DNA of 64,000 bases from Bradyrhizobium sp. in8p8 (GCF_000426845.1 NZ_AUGD01000010.1:1-64000); one strand, 5' to 3'. Positions 53,506 to 63,224 are shown, numbered from the stretch's first letter. Numbers and translations: made by a program. The notes: generated from the letters alone by a model not told the origin.

Positions 53506-53526
53506 CTGGTATAGGTTTGTAACCAG
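53506..53526. promoter_or_regulatory. Operator-like palindromes between azoR and HxlR genes
   Basis: CTGGT-N11-ACCAG (53506-53526), with an inner GGTT-TGT-AACC palindrome (53514-53524). It is in the 84-base gap between the two divergent genes. It is the natural place for the HxlR-type regulator to bind. Confidence 0.65.
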
Positions 53527-53577
53527 AGCTACATGAGTGACTACCGAAATCCCCGCAAGAACGCACTTTTTTGAGCC

Positions 53578-54000
53578 ATGGGCACATCCTTGAAACCTGA
53601 GAACACCGGTTTTCCTGCATCGCCGAGGCCGGATCCCATGCCGCATCCCGACCATGCGGACTGCCGTGGGGTCGCTTCCGTGCTGTCCCGCGTCGGTGAC
53701 AAATGGAGCGTGTTCGTGATCATGATGCTGAGCGACGGGCCGAAGCGATTCAACGAGCTGAAGCGCATGATCAACGGCATCTCGCAGCGGATGCTGACCC
53801 TGACGTTGCGCGGGCTGGAGCGCGACGGCCTCGTCACGCGCACGATCTTTCCGACCATTCCACCGCGCGTGGACTATGAGCTGACCGATCTCGGCCGCGG
53901 ATTGCAGCAGCCGGTGAAGGCGCTGGGCGAGTGGGCGATCGAACACCAGGAGCAGATCGCGGCAGCGCGCACGCGCTTCGACGAGCGGAACGACCGGTAG
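53578..54000 (+). CDS. HxlR-family regulator with single N-terminal cysteine
   Basis: 140 residues, winged-helix HxlR fold: [53 protein letters not shown]. The only cysteine, Cys29 ([10 protein letters not shown]), precedes the DNA-binding helices as in the thiol-sensing YodB/QorR group. It starts at 53578 (ATG) or at ATG 53638, both without strong ribosome sites. Divergent from azoR, its likely target. Confidence 0.88.
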   Translation: MGTSLKPENTGFPASPRPDPMPHPDHADCRGVASVLSRVGDKWSVFVIMMLSDGPKRFNELKRMINGISQRMLTLTLRGLERDGLVTRTIFPTIPPRVDYELTDLGRGLQQPVKALGEWAIEHQEQIAAARTRFDERNDR

Positions 54001-54018
54001 AGTCGCGCCTTCCATTCG

Positions 54019-54058
54019 GTCATTCCGGGTTCGGCTCTTCGAGCCGCCCCGGAATGAC
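54019..54058. repeat. Palindromic intergenic repeat / hairpin
   Basis: GTCATTCCGGG (54019-54029) with CCCGGAATGAC (54048-54058), and inside them CGGCTC/GAGCCG around TTC. Same family as the element at 44118-44221. It lies between convergent HxlR and dprA, so it may also end their transcripts. Confidence 0.8.
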
Positions 54059-54094
54059 GCCTTCAGGTCAAGGAAGAGACGTCGGGGTCCAGCA

Positions 54095-55237
54095 CTAAAG
54101 CAGCGACACCAACCCGCCGCCATGACGCTCGAGCTTTCCGGCCAGCTCGAGCTCCAAGAGCACAGTGCGCACGATCGCAGGCGAGGCGCCGGACATCCGC
54201 ACGAGGTCGTCGATCGAGATCGGGGCGGGGCTGAGCAGGCCTGTGATCTGGTCGCGGTCGTGGCCTTGCGGATCGCTCTCGAACGGCTCGCTGTCGGGCT
54301 CGCCTGCGGGGTGCATCAGGGGTCGCTCCATGATCGGCTGCACCGCGTTGATGATGTCGGCGGCTTCGGTGACGAGCGTTGCGCCCTGCTTGATCAGATC
54401 GTTGGCGCCGGCGGCACGCGGATCTAGCGGCGAGCCCGGCACCGCGAACACTTCGCGGCCCTGTTCGGCGGCCATGCGCGCGGTGATCAGCGAGCCCGAG
54501 CGGTGCGCGGCTTCCACCACGACGACGCCGAGCGAGGCTCCGGAGATCAAGCGGTTGCGGCGGGGAAAGTCGCGGGCGCGCGGCTCATGACCGAGCGGCA
54601 TCTCGGAGATCGCCGCACCCGCGTGGTCGAGGATTGCGGCGAGGAGATCGCCATGCTCGGGCGGATAGATGCAGTCATGTCCGCCGGCGAGCACCGCAAT
54701 CGTGCCGCTCTCGATGCTCGTGCGATGCGCGGCCTGGTCGACGCCGCGCGCGAGGCCCGAGATGACGACAAAGCCGGCTTCGCCGAGCTCGCGCGCGAGC
54801 TGGCCGGCGAACTTCAAGCCGGCGCCGGAGGCATTGCGCGAGCCGACGATGGCGATCGTCGGCCGCATCAGGGTCTTGGCGTCGCCGCGCAGGGCGAGCA
54901 GCGGCGGCGCGTCGTCGATCATCGCCAGCCGCGTCGGATAGCCATCCTCGCCGGGCGCGCGCCAGGCGATGCCGAACTTGCGGCTTGCGGCAAGCTCGGC
55001 CCGGGCCTCGTCGGCACTACAGATGCGGCCCGATCGCTGCGCACCGCCGCGGCGCGCCAGATCAGGCAGCCGCTCCAGTGCAGCCCGCGCGGTGCCGAAA
55101 TGATCGACCAGCGAGCGGAAGGTGCGCGGGCCGACATTGTCGGAGCGGATCAGCCGCAGGCGGTCGATCCGCTCTTGCTCGGTCAGCTCCACGCTCGGAT
55201 TGATGACGTCCACGGTGTCTCCTTGTGGGGGCAGCAT
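54095..55237 (-). CDS. dprA: DNA-processing protein DprA
   Basis: 380 residues. The SLOG/Rossmann core is present: [27 protein letters not shown] and [29 protein letters not shown] helix-rich N-terminal part and a short C-terminal winged-helix-like domain ([34 protein letters not shown]) complete it. DprA loads RecA on incoming single-stranded DNA in natural transformation. In this class it usually lies directly between plsY and topA, but here extra genes sit on both sides. Confidence 0.95.
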   Translation of the reverse strand: MLPPQGDTVDVINPSVELTEQERIDRLRLIRSDNVGPRTFRSLVDHFGTARAALERLPDLARRGGAQRSGRICSADEARAELAASRKFGIAWRAPGEDGYPTRLAMIDDAPPLLALRGDAKTLMRPTIAIVGSRNASGAGLKFAGQLARELGEAGFVVISGLARGVDQAAHRTSIESGTIAVLAGGHDCIYPPEHGDLLAAILDHAGAAISEMPLGHEPRARDFPRRNRLISGASLGVVVVEAAHRSGSLITARMAAEQGREVFAVPGSPLDPRAAGANDLIKQGATLVTEAADIINAVQPIMERPLMHPAGEPDSEPFESDPQGHDRDQITGLLSPAPISIDDLVRMSGASPAIVRTVLLELELAGKLERHGGGLVSLL

Positions 55238-55327
55238 GGAACAACCTGAGGGCGTTGCGCAACAGGGGGTGTGCTTGCGCGACCTTGCCCCGGTGCTAAA
55301 AGCGGTCCCAATAAGAAGGATCTTGCC

Positions 55328-56572
55328 ATGATTTCACTTGCCGACCTCCAGCGCCGCATCGAGGCGGGGGAGCTTTCGCCCGATGCCGCCATCGCGCAAT
55401 CGCACGCCGCGATCGAGGCCAAGGAGAAGGACATCCGTGCCTTCGTGCGGCACGACAAGTCGGCGAAAGCGCAAGGCTCCGGCCCGCTCCGCGGCATCGC
55501 GGTCGGCATCAAGGACATCATCGACACCGCCGACATGCCGACCGAGATGGGCTCGGAGATCTATCGCGGCTGGCAGCCGCGCGCCGATGCGCCGGTCGTG
55601 ATGATGCTGAAGCGGGCTGGTGCCACCATTATCGGCAAGACCACGACCACGGCGTTTGCCTCGCGCGATCCGACGCCGACGCTCAATCCGCACAATCTCG
55701 GCCATTCGCCGGGCGGCTCGTCCGCAGGCTCGGCGGCGGCCGTCGGCGCCGGCATGATCCCGCTGGCGCTCGGCACCCAGACCGGCGGCTCGGTGATCCG
55801 GCCTGCCGCCTATTGCGGGACCGCGGCAATCAAGCCGTCGTTCCGGATGCTGCCGACGGTCGGCGTGAAATGCTATTCGTGGGCGCTCGACACGGTCGGC
55901 CTGTTCGGCGCACGCGCCGAGGATCTCGCGCGCGGGCTGCTTGCGATGACGGGACGTACGGAGTTCTCCGGCATCGTCGCGGCGAAGTCACCCCGCATCG
56001 GCGTCGTCAGGCAGGAATTTGCCGGCGCGGTGGAGCCGGCGGCCGAAGAGGGACTGCAAGCTGCGATCAAGGCCGCCGAGCGCGCCGGTGCCAGCGTTCA
56101 GACGATCGATCTGCCCGAAGCGGTGCAGGAGGCCTGGCGCATCCATCCTGTCATCCAGGACTTCGAGGCGCATCGCGCGCTGGCCTGGGAGTTCTCCGAG
56201 CGTCACGACGAGATCGCGCCGATGCTGCGCGCCAGCCTCGATGCGACGGTCGGGCTGACGCCGAAGGAATATGATGAGGCGCGCCGGATCAGCCGTCGCG
56301 GCCGCCGCGAGCTCGGTGAGGTCTTCGAGAGCGTCGACGTGCTGCTGACCTATTCCGCGCCGGGCACTGCGCCGGCCAAGGAGCTCGCGACCACCGGCGA
56401 TCCCCGCTACAACCGGCTCTGGACGCTGATGGGCAATCCTTGCGTCAATGTACCGGTGCTGAAGGCCGCCGGCCTGCCTGTCGGCGTGCAGGTGATCGCG
56501 CGCTTCGGCAACGATCCGCTCGCACTTGCGGTCGCCTGGTTCCTGGAAGAAGCGCTGGCGAAATCAGGCTAG
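55328..56572 (+). CDS. Amidase signature-family enzyme
   Basis: 414 residues. The Lys-cisSer-Ser triad is Lys62 ([11 protein letters not shown]), Ser131 ([11 protein letters not shown]) and Ser155 ([10 protein letters not shown]), with the same Ser-Ser distance (24) as in fatty acid amide hydrolase. Such enzymes hydrolyse amides to acids and ammonia. It is not GatA: no gatB/gatC nearby and the length is shorter. Start at 55328 follows AAGGATCTTGCC. The stop TAG shares the palindrome CTAG with the convergent patatin gene. Confidence 0.92.
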   Translation: MISLADLQRRIEAGELSPDAAIAQSHAAIEAKEKDIRAFVRHDKSAKAQGSGPLRGIAVGIKDIIDTADMPTEMGSEIYRGWQPRADAPVVMMLKRAGATIIGKTTTTAFASRDPTPTLNPHNLGHSPGGSSAGSAAAVGAGMIPLALGTQTGGSVIRPAAYCGTAAIKPSFRMLPTVGVKCYSWALDTVGLFGARAEDLARGLLAMTGRTEFSGIVAAKSPRIGVVRQEFAGAVEPAAEEGLQAAIKAAERAGASVQTIDLPEAVQEAWRIHPVIQDFEAHRALAWEFSERHDEIAPMLRASLDATVGLTPKEYDEARRISRRGRRELGEVFESVDVLLTYSAPGTAPAKELATTGDPRYNRLWTLMGNPCVNVPVLKAAGLPVGVQVIARFGNDPLALAVAWFLEEALAKSG

Positions 56573-57777
56573 ACTAGCGCGGGTTCCGCCCGAGCCGCCT
56601 CTCGCGTGCGCGCGGGCGCGCTGCCGTCCGCACCTTGTCCGAGCCAGCGCCCGGCCGCCTCGCGGCCGCTTCGGTGCAGCAGGCGAATGAAGCCGCGGCC
56701 GAGATCGGTGGACGAGCGCTGCGCCAGCCCATCGACCGAGTCTTCTGCGGCAATCCGGGACAGCCGCAGCAACGGCGCGGCATGGGCCTGCGCCCATTCG
56801 ATTGCCGCGACCTCGGCGTTGAGCGCGGCGTTGGCCGCGATCTGGTCGAGCCGGCGGTCGATCGCGGCGAGCGTGATCGGCACGTAAGTGTCGCGCGTCG
56901 GCGTAACCTGGACCAGCAGGACATCGGACGTCGTCGTTTCCTGCACCAGCCGCAGCAGCGGCGGGTTGCCGCCGAAGCCGCCGTCCCAGTAGGCCTCGCC
57001 GTCAATCTCGACGGCGCAGTGAACCAGCGGCGGACAGGTCGAGGCCAGCACGACGTCAGCGGTGATGGCGTCGTTGGAAAAGATCTGCGGCCGCCCGTCG
57101 CGGATCCGCGTCGCTGCGATCAGCAGCTTCGGGCAGCGCGTGTCGCGCAGGACGGAGAAGTTGATGTCGCGCGAGACCGCCTGCCGCAGCGGGTCGAGAT
57201 CGAACGGATCGAACTGGCCGGAGCGCAGGGTCGGGCCGAACGCGACCGAGCTCCCCGCGGGCGAAAAGCCGCCGACCAGCATCAGCGAGCGGAACGAGGC
57301 CTCGTGCATCAGCCGGACCCAGAAACGGTTCAGCCGGTAACGGGCACCTTCGCGTCCGCCTTCGGCAAGACCGCTGGCGAGCAGCAGCGCATTGATGGCG
57401 CCGGCGCTGGCCCCACTGATGGTGTCGATCTCAATGGACGTCTCTTCCAGCAACCGCTCCAGGACGCCCCAGGTGAAGGCGGCAAAGGTGCCGCCACCCT
57501 GGAGAGCGAGTGACAATCGTCGCGGTGGCCACTGGTTGGATCGGGGCTGCATGGGCACAATCGGCGCAGCCGTGGTTACGACATCAACTGCAACAGGCGC
57601 TTTCGCAACGGAATCAGGCACCGACGCTGGCGGTGAAATGGGGAGAGGCTTTGGCTCGGCAGGCGGGGAGGGCGCATCGCACCAGACATTGGTTGACGAG
57701 AGCAGCCGGCTCGCCGCGGTGCCAGAACCACCCAGCGAACCAACCCCGTCCTGCGCGCCGAAAATCTTCTCGCTCAT
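56569..57777 (-). CDS. Patatin-like phospholipase
   Basis: 402 residues. A Pro/Ala-rich N-terminal region (about 1-85) precedes the patatin domain: oxyanion loop QGGGTFAAFTWGVLE, nucleophile Ser124 in GASAGAINA and the Asp of the DGGFGG dyad downstream. The family hydrolyses acyl esters of phospholipids. No signal peptide is seen. Start at 57777 (MSEKIFGAQD) is the better of two adjacent ATG codons. Its stop codon shares CTAG with the convergent amidase gene. It lies between dprA and plsY on their strand. Confidence 0.9.
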   Translation of the reverse strand: MSEKIFGAQDGVGSLGGSGTAASRLLSSTNVWCDAPSPPAEPKPLPISPPASVPDSVAKAPVAVDVVTTAAPIVPMQPRSNQWPPRRLSLALQGGGTFAAFTWGVLERLLEETSIEIDTISGASAGAINALLLASGLAEGGREGARYRLNRFWVRLMHEASFRSLMLVGGFSPAGSSVAFGPTLRSGQFDPFDLDPLRQAVSRDINFSVLRDTRCPKLLIAATRIRDGRPQIFSNDAITADVVLASTCPPLVHCAVEIDGEAYWDGGFGGNPPLLRLVQETTTSDVLLVQVTPTRDTYVPITLAAIDRRLDQIAANAALNAEVAAIEWAQAHAAPLLRLSRIAAEDSVDGLAQRSSTDLGRGFIRLLHRSGREAAGRWLGQGADGSAPARTREAARAEPALV

Positions 57778-57935
57778 TCTGAGCAACCGCCGCCATTTCC
57801 GCTGTCACAATGACAGGATCGGAACCCGCTCGCCAATACAACCGTGATTCGGCCGCAAGTTGCGAACAGGATTTGGCATATAATGCAGAAGCGGTGCTCC
57901 GGTATCCGTAGATGCCCGGCTTCGCCGAAAACGCT

Positions 57936-58532
57936 CTAAGCCTTTTCGCCGATCCGGCTTTCCTTGCCGGTCTGCAGGCGCCTGATGTTCTCGCGATGCG
58001 CGTAGAACAAGAGCAGCGTCAGCACCGCCGCCAGTGCGGACAAGGCGAGGTGGCCGAACCACCACAGGAACATCGGTGTGATGAACGCCGCCACCAGCGC
58101 CGAGAGCGAGGAATAGCGGGTGGTGAAGGCAGTGGCCAGCCACAGCAGGCAGAACACCACGGCGCCGGGCCAGAACAGGCCGAGCAGGATGCCGATATAG
58201 ACCGCGACTCCCTTGCCGCCTTTGAATTTGAGCCAGACCGGGAAGAGATGCCCGAGGAAAGCGCCGAGCCCGGCCACCATCGCGGCATTGGGCCCTGCAA
58301 TATAGCCGGCGATCACCACGGCCACGGTGCCCTTGAGCGCGTCGAACAGCAGGGTGCCCGCCGCAAGGCTCTTGCGTCCGGTGCGCAGCACGTTGGTGGC
58401 GCCGATGCTGCCGGAGCCGATCGAGCGGATATCCTGCGTGCCCGCGAGCTTGGTCAGGATCAGCCCGAACGGAATCGAACCGAGGAGGTAGCCGATGACG
58501 AAGGCCACCGGCAGAAAAGCTTCAAGCGCCAT
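57936..58532 (-). CDS. plsY: Glycerol-3-phosphate acyltransferase PlsY
   Basis: 198-residue inner-membrane acyltransferase that moves the acyl group from acyl-phosphate (made by PlsX) to glycerol-3-phosphate, the first step of phospholipid synthesis. Signatures: [36 protein letters not shown] and [18 protein letters not shown]. Five membrane helices. The position after pyrB-pyrC' is conserved in this class; dprA normally follows directly. Confidence 0.96.
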   Translation of the reverse strand: MALEAFLPVAFVIGYLLGSIPFGLILTKLAGTQDIRSIGSGSIGATNVLRTGRKSLAAGTLLFDALKGTVAVVIAGYIAGPNAAMVAGLGAFLGHLFPVWLKFKGGKGVAVYIGILLGLFWPGAVVFCLLWLATAFTTRYSSLSALVAAFITPMFLWWFGHLALSALAAVLTLLLFYAHRENIRRLQTGKESRIGEKA

Positions 58533-58579
58533 GGCGGCAGCTCCAGAGGCAGAATTCCGATATCGAACGATCGTGCGTG

Positions 58580-59887
58580 TCAGACATGCTCATAGACCGT
58601 CCGGCCGCCGACAATGGTGCGCACCACGCGGCCTGTAAAGCGGGCCTCGTCGAACGGCGTGTTCTTGCAGGGCGATTTGAGGACGGCGGGATCGACCACC
58701 CAGGGCGTGTCGGGATCGATCACGATGACGTCGGCCGGGCTGCCGGCCCGCAGGGTTCCGCCTGATAGGCCGAGCAACTCGGCGGGCCGCGTCGACATCG
58801 CGCGGATCAGCGTCTTCAGCTCCAGTTCGCCATTATGCACCAGCCGCAAGCCGGCCGGCAGCATCGTTTCGAGTCCGACGGCGCCGGGCGCGGCTTCCGC
58901 GAACGGCAGGCGCTTGACCTCGACGTCCTGAGGATTGTGATCGGACATGATCACATCGAGCAGGCCGGAGGAGATCGCTGCCACCAGCGCACGGCGATCG
59001 TCCTCGGTCCGCAGCGGCGGCGAGAGCTTCAGGAACGAACGGTAAGGACCGATATCGTTCTCGTTCAATGCCAGATGGTTGATCGAGACCGAGGCGCTGC
59101 AGGCGAGCCCGGCACTGCGGGCGCGCTGGAGGATGTCGAGCGAATCGATGCAGGTCAGCGAAGCCGCGTGATAGCGGCCGCCGGTCAGCGCGACGAGGCG
59201 CAGGTCGCGCTCCAGCATCACGGCTTCGGCGGCATTCGGGATGCCCATCAGGCCGAGCCGGGTCGCGAACTCTCCCTCGTTCATCACGCCTTCGCCGACG
59301 AGGTTGGGGTCCTCGGTGTGATGCACGATCAGCGCGTCGAAGTCGCGGGCGTAGGTCAGCGCGCGACGCATGACCTGGGCGTTGGTCACGCTCTTGTCGC
59401 CGTCGCTGAAAGCCACCGCGCCCGCGGCTTTCAGGAGGCCGAACTCGGTCATTTCCTCGCCATGCATCCCCTTGGTGAGCGCGGCCATCGGCTGGATGTT
59501 GACGATCGCGGTGTCGCGGGCGCGGCGCATCACGAAGTCGACGGTCGCCGAATTGTCGATGACCGGCGAGGTGGCGGGCTGGCAGATGATGGTGGTGATG
59601 CCACCGGTCGCGGCGGCCTGGCTCGCGGAGGCAAAGGTCTCGCGGTGGCTGAGCCCTGGCTCGCCGACGAAGGCGCGCATGTCGATCAGGCCGGGCGCCA
59701 CGATCTTGCCGGAGCAGTTGATGATGTCCGTGCCCTCGGGGACGCCGGCCGCGCCGATGCCGCGGCGGGTCTCGCGGATGGTGCCGTCGGCGATGAGAAC
59801 GTCGCCGATGCCGTCGAAATCCCTGCTGGGATCGACGATGCGAGCATTGGCGAGCAGAATGGGGCGGCGGTCGGTCAACATCGGCAT
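58580..59887 (-). CDS. pyrC': Dihydroorotase-like protein, probably non-catalytic (PyrC')
   Basis: 435 residues with the dihydroorotase/amidohydrolase fold. The metal-binding HxH normally found in the first strand (DxHxHxREPG) is replaced: [18 protein letters not shown] later metal histidine is also lost ([11 protein letters not shown] instead of H-x-x-HxST). The conserved Asp of the active site ([12 protein letters not shown]) remains. Loss of ligands is the mark of the PyrC' proteins that form a structural complex with aspartate transcarbamoylase in Pseudomonas. Its ATG overlaps the pyrB TGA (TGATG), which couples their synthesis. An active dihydroorotase must be encoded elsewhere. Confidence 0.88.
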   Translation of the reverse strand: MPMLTDRRPILLANARIVDPSRDFDGIGDVLIADGTIRETRRGIGAAGVPEGTDIINCSGKIVAPGLIDMRAFVGEPGLSHRETFASASQAAATGGITTIICQPATSPVIDNSATVDFVMRRARDTAIVNIQPMAALTKGMHGEEMTEFGLLKAAGAVAFSDGDKSVTNAQVMRRALTYARDFDALIVHHTEDPNLVGEGVMNEGEFATRLGLMGIPNAAEAVMLERDLRLVALTGGRYHAASLTCIDSLDILQRARSAGLACSASVSINHLALNENDIGPYRSFLKLSPPLRTEDDRRALVAAISSGLLDVIMSDHNPQDVEVKRLPFAEAAPGAVGLETMLPAGLRLVHNGELELKTLIRAMSTRPAELLGLSGGTLRAGSPADVIVIDPDTPWVVDPAVLKSPCKNTPFDEARFTGRVVRTIVGGRTVYEHV

Positions 59888-60834
59888 CACGCGTTCGGCA
59901 GGTTGCGGGCGAGCGCTTCCAGCACGGCCATGCGCACGGCGACGCCCATCTCCACCTGTTCGCGGATCAGGGACTGCGCGCCGTCGGCCACGATCGAGTC
60001 GATCTCAACGCCCCGGTTCATGGGGCCGGGATGCATCACGAGCGCGTCCGGCTTGGCATAGGCGAGCTTCTTCTGGTCGAGCCCGAAATAGTGGAAGTAT
60101 TCCGATGACGAGGGCACGAAGGAGCCGTTCATGCGCTCGCGCTGGAGCCGCAGCATCATGACGATGTCGGCGCCTTCCAGTCCCGCGCGCATGTCGCGCG
60201 CCACCTCGACGCCCATCCGCTCGATGCCGGGCGGCAGCAGCGTGGAGGGACCGACGACGCGGACGCGGGCGCCCATGGTATTGAGCAGGATGATGTTGGA
60301 GCGGGCGACGCGCGAGTGCAGCACGTCGCCGCAGATCGCGACCACCAGCCCCTCGATCCGGCCCTTGTTGCGACGGATGGTGAGCGCGTCGAGCAGCGCC
60401 TGGGTCGGATGCTCGTGCGCGCCGTCGCCGGCATTGATGACGGAACCGTCGACCTTGCGCGCCAGCAGTTCCACCGCGCCGGAGGCGTGATGGCGCACCA
60501 CCAGGATGTCAGGGTGCATTGCGTTCAGCGTCACGGCGGTATCGATCAGCGTCTCGCCCTTGCGGATCGAGGAGGACGACACCGACATGTTCATGACGTC
60601 GGCGCCCAGCCGTTTGCCGGCGAGCTCGAACGAGGACTGGGTCCGTGTGGAGGCCTCGAAGAAAAGGTTCACCTGCGTCCGTCCGCGCAGGACGGTGCGC
60701 TTCTTGTCAACCTGGCGGTTGAGCTCGACATATTCTTCCGACAGGTCGAGGAGGCCGGTAATGTCGGCGGCGGAAAGGCCCTCGATGCCCAGCAAATGCC
60801 GGTGGCCGAGGACGAAGGTCGATTTCGATGTCAT
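59887..60834 (-). CDS. pyrB: Aspartate transcarbamoylase catalytic subunit
   Basis: 315 residues. Catalyses carbamoyl phosphate + aspartate to carbamoyl aspartate, the first committed step of pyrimidine synthesis. The carbamoyl phosphate site [19 protein letters not shown] is clear, with [14 protein letters not shown] and [12 protein letters not shown]. The start at 60834 ([13 protein letters not shown]) fits the family. No regulatory pyrI is present; the partner is the PyrC'-like protein encoded by the overlapping gene. Confidence 0.95.
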   Translation of the reverse strand: MTSKSTFVLGHRHLLGIEGLSAADITGLLDLSEEYVELNRQVDKKRTVLRGRTQVNLFFEASTRTQSSFELAGKRLGADVMNMSVSSSSIRKGETLIDTAVTLNAMHPDILVVRHHASGAVELLARKVDGSVINAGDGAHEHPTQALLDALTIRRNKGRIEGLVVAICGDVLHSRVARSNIILLNTMGARVRVVGPSTLLPPGIERMGVEVARDMRAGLEGADIVMMLRLQRERMNGSFVPSSSEYFHYFGLDQKKLAYAKPDALVMHPGPMNRGVEIDSIVADGAQSLIREQVEMGVAVRMAVLEALARNLPNA

Positions 60835-60996
60835 TAAAAGCAGAGCTATAGGGGGGGATGGCGGGGGGAGCAAGCTTCAAATCCCGCAGCTGGACTTATC
60901 CACGGCGCTTTAGAGGCGGGACGGCGCCGCCAGCCTGTGTCCGCGGCGGCCGCTTTGCGCTAGACTCGCGCCGTACGTTGCGTCACGGGCTGGAGT

Positions 60997-62400
60997 ATGA
61001 GGAGCACGCGGTATCTTAATCGACTGGCGCGCTGTGTTGCTGCCATGGCGGCCGCGTGCGTTGTCGGTTTGGCGGCGCCCGCACTGGCGGAGAAACGCGT
61101 GGCGCTGGTCATCGGCAACGATCTCTATCCGAACCTGCCGGCCGACCGGCAATTGAAGAAAGCGGCGAATGACGCGACGTCGGTGGCCGACGCGCTGAGA
61201 TCACTTGGTTTTGAGATCGTGCTGGGGACCAATCTCGGCCGCCAGGCAATGATCGACCGTCTCGCGGATTTCACGGCGCGGCTGGAGCCAGGCGATACCG
61301 CCGCGGTGTTCTATGCCGGACACGGCGTTGCGATCGCGGGCGTGAACTACCTCGTGCCCAGCGATGTGCCGACCGTCAACGAGGGCGCCGAAGCGCGGGT
61401 GCGCGGCGCCTCCATTGCGGAGCCGGATGTGATCGCGGAGCTTCAGGCGAAGTCGGTGCGGGTCGCGTTCGTCGTGATCGATGCCTGCCGCGACAATCCG
61501 TTCCCGCGCGCCGCGGGCCGTTCGATCGGGAACACGCGGGGGCTTGCGGATTCGAAGCCGGCACGCGGGATCTTCACGCTCTATTCCGCCGGGATAGGTC
61601 AGACCGCGCTCGACCAGCTCAGCAGCAACGATACGGCGCATAATTCGGTGTTCACGCGGGTGTTCGTCGAGCAGCTTAAGCGGCCTGAACTGCATCTCGG
61701 CGATCTCGCAGTCGAGGTGCGCGAGCGCGTGGCGGCGCTGGCGCTGACGGCGAGCGATGGCGCCGGAGAGCCCGTGCCGCACGACCAGACGCCGGCCTAT
61801 TACGACCAGACGCTCGGCGGGCGGATCTATCTCTGGGCGTCCCTCTCGTCGGAGCGGCCGGTGGCAGGCATGTTGGTGAAGCCGCAAGCGAGACCGGCGG
61901 TTGCGGAGCGTGCGGCCATGCGTCCACCGCGTCCGTCCGCGGCAGGCGAAAGCTGCGCCCGCAGCGGCTTCGCGACCTATTGCGTCAGCTCGATGCTGAA
62001 GCCGCAGTTCGGCAACTCATACGGCGTGGCGAACTTGTTCGACGCCTCGACGGGAACGGCATGGGTGGAGGGCGCCTCGGGCAGCGGCATCGGCGAATGG
62101 ATCACCATCGAGTTCGAGGCCCCGCGGCGGGTCAAATCGATCCATGTGCAGAACGGCTATCAGAAAACTCCCGATATCTTTGCCAAGAACAACAGGGTTC
62201 GCCAGATCCGATTGCAGTTCTCCGGGGGAGAGTCGCAGACCTTCACCCTCGACGACAAGTTTTCAGCGCAGCTCCTGACGTTGCGGTCGCCGGTTACGGC
62301 CTACTGGCTGCAATTCGTCATCGACGACGTCTGGGCCGGCAACAAATATACGGACACCGCGATCACGAAGCTTCTGGTCAACTCGGATCCGGTGCAATGA
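60997..62400 (+). CDS. Secreted caspase-like peptidase with C-terminal glycan-binding-type domain
   Basis: 467 residues. A signal peptide occupies about 1-31 (cleavage after PALA). The caspase fold (about 33-260) has the catalytic His109 (VFYAGHGVAI) and Cys164 (VVIDACRDNPF), both in canonical motifs. After a Pro/Ala linker (about 295-320) comes a beta domain (SCARSGFATYCVSS ... NSYGVANLFDASTGTAWVEG ... GIGEWITIEFEAPRRV), which resembles the NADase-type glycan-binding or discoidin-like domain. The two-cysteine start of this domain fits an extracytoplasmic site. Its TGA overlaps the next ATG (ATGA), so it is co-translated with a D-Ala-D-Ala dipeptidase. The cleavage target is unknown. Confidence 0.88.
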   Translation: MRSTRYLNRLARCVAAMAAACVVGLAAPALAEKRVALVIGNDLYPNLPADRQLKKAANDATSVADALRSLGFEIVLGTNLGRQAMIDRLADFTARLEPGDTAAVFYAGHGVAIAGVNYLVPSDVPTVNEGAEARVRGASIAEPDVIAELQAKSVRVAFVVIDACRDNPFPRAAGRSIGNTRGLADSKPARGIFTLYSAGIGQTALDQLSSNDTAHNSVFTRVFVEQLKRPELHLGDLAVEVRERVAALALTASDGAGEPVPHDQTPAYYDQTLGGRIYLWASLSSERPVAGMLVKPQARPAVAERAAMRPPRPSAAGESCARSGFATYCVSSMLKPQFGNSYGVANLFDASTGTAWVEGASGSGIGEWITIEFEAPRRVKSIHVQNGYQKTPDIFAKNNRVRQIRLQFSGGESQTFTLDDKFSAQLLTLRSPVTAYWLQFVIDDVWAGNKYTDTAITKLLVNSDPVQ

Positions 62401-63170
62401 TTGCAAGGAAGGACATCACGGCGCGGGCCGCGCTCGTCGCGTTGCTTGCAACATTTGTCCTCGCCCCGGTGCGCGCGCAGACCTTGCCCGGCGGCTTCGT
62501 CTATCTGCGCGACATCGAACCCAGCATCATCCAGGATATCCGCTACGCCACATCGAACAATTTCGTCGGCCGTCCGCTCGCCGGCTATGGCGCGGGCGAG
62601 TGCGTCGTGAAGCGCGAGGTAGGGCTGCGACTGAAGGCGGTGCAAGAAGCGCTCGCCGCCCAGAATCTGTCGCTGAAGATGTTCGACTGCTACCGGCCGG
62701 CGCGGGCCTCGCTCGACATGGTGAAATGGTCGCAGAACGGTCATGAGACGGCGGCCGAGCGGCGCTACAACCCGAGGATTCCCAAGACCGAGCTGTTCCG
62801 CCTCGGCTACATCGCGAGCCGCTCGCAGCATTCGACCGGCGCGGCGCTCGATCTCACGCTGGTCGACCTCAAGGCTGACAATTCCGCCAAATATGATCCG
62901 TCGAAGAGCTATGCCGATTGTACGGCGCCGGCCGAGGTGCGGGCGCCGGAGGGCAGCGTCGACATGGGCACAGGCTACGACTGTACCGACGTCAGGGGCC
63001 ATACGGCGGCACCATCGATCAATCCGGAGCAGCGTGCCTGGCGCAAGCGGCTGGTGGCCGCGATGGCCAGGCAAGGCTTTGTGAACTATTCGAAGGAGTG
63101 GTGGCATTTTTCCCTGCCGGGGGCGGGCGGGGCGGCCTATGATTTCCCGATCCAGCCGCGGACGAGGTAG
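62397..63170 (+). CDS. D-alanyl-D-alanine dipeptidase (peptidase M15D, VanX-like)
   Basis: 257 residues. A signal peptide (about 1-27, APVRAQ) directs it to the periplasm. Catalytic residues: His145 and Asp152 in SQHSTGAALD, Glu234 and His237 in KEWWHFS, and Arg100 in DCYRPARAS, all matching zinc D,D-dipeptidases. Four extra cysteines may form disulfides. The enzyme splits D-Ala-D-Ala, for recycling wall peptides or as part of wall remodelling. It overlaps the caspase-like gene by four bases (ATGA), so the two form one unit. Confidence 0.92.
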   Translation: MIARKDITARAALVALLATFVLAPVRAQTLPGGFVYLRDIEPSIIQDIRYATSNNFVGRPLAGYGAGECVVKREVGLRLKAVQEALAAQNLSLKMFDCYRPARASLDMVKWSQNGHETAAERRYNPRIPKTELFRLGYIASRSQHSTGAALDLTLVDLKADNSAKYDPSKSYADCTAPAEVRAPEGSVDMGTGYDCTDVRGHTAAPSINPEQRAWRKRLVAAMARQGFVNYSKEWWHFSLPGAGGAAYDFPIQPRTR

Positions 63171-63207
63171 ATTCAATTGAAGCGGATGCAGCCGCGAGCA
63201 GGTTTAT

Positions 63208-63224
63208 CTCTCCCGACGGGAGAG
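63208..63224 (+). terminator. Hairpin after the D,D-dipeptidase gene
   Basis: Perfect 7-bp stem CTCTCCC / GGGAGAG with a GAC loop, 38 bases after the stop codon. The T-run is poor, so it is a weak intrinsic terminator or an intergenic repeat. It separates the pair from aidB. Confidence 0.45.

Noticed and set aside
58835-60061. Open frame opposite pyrC' and pyrB
   Set aside because: Shadow of the well-supported minus-strand pyrimidine genes.
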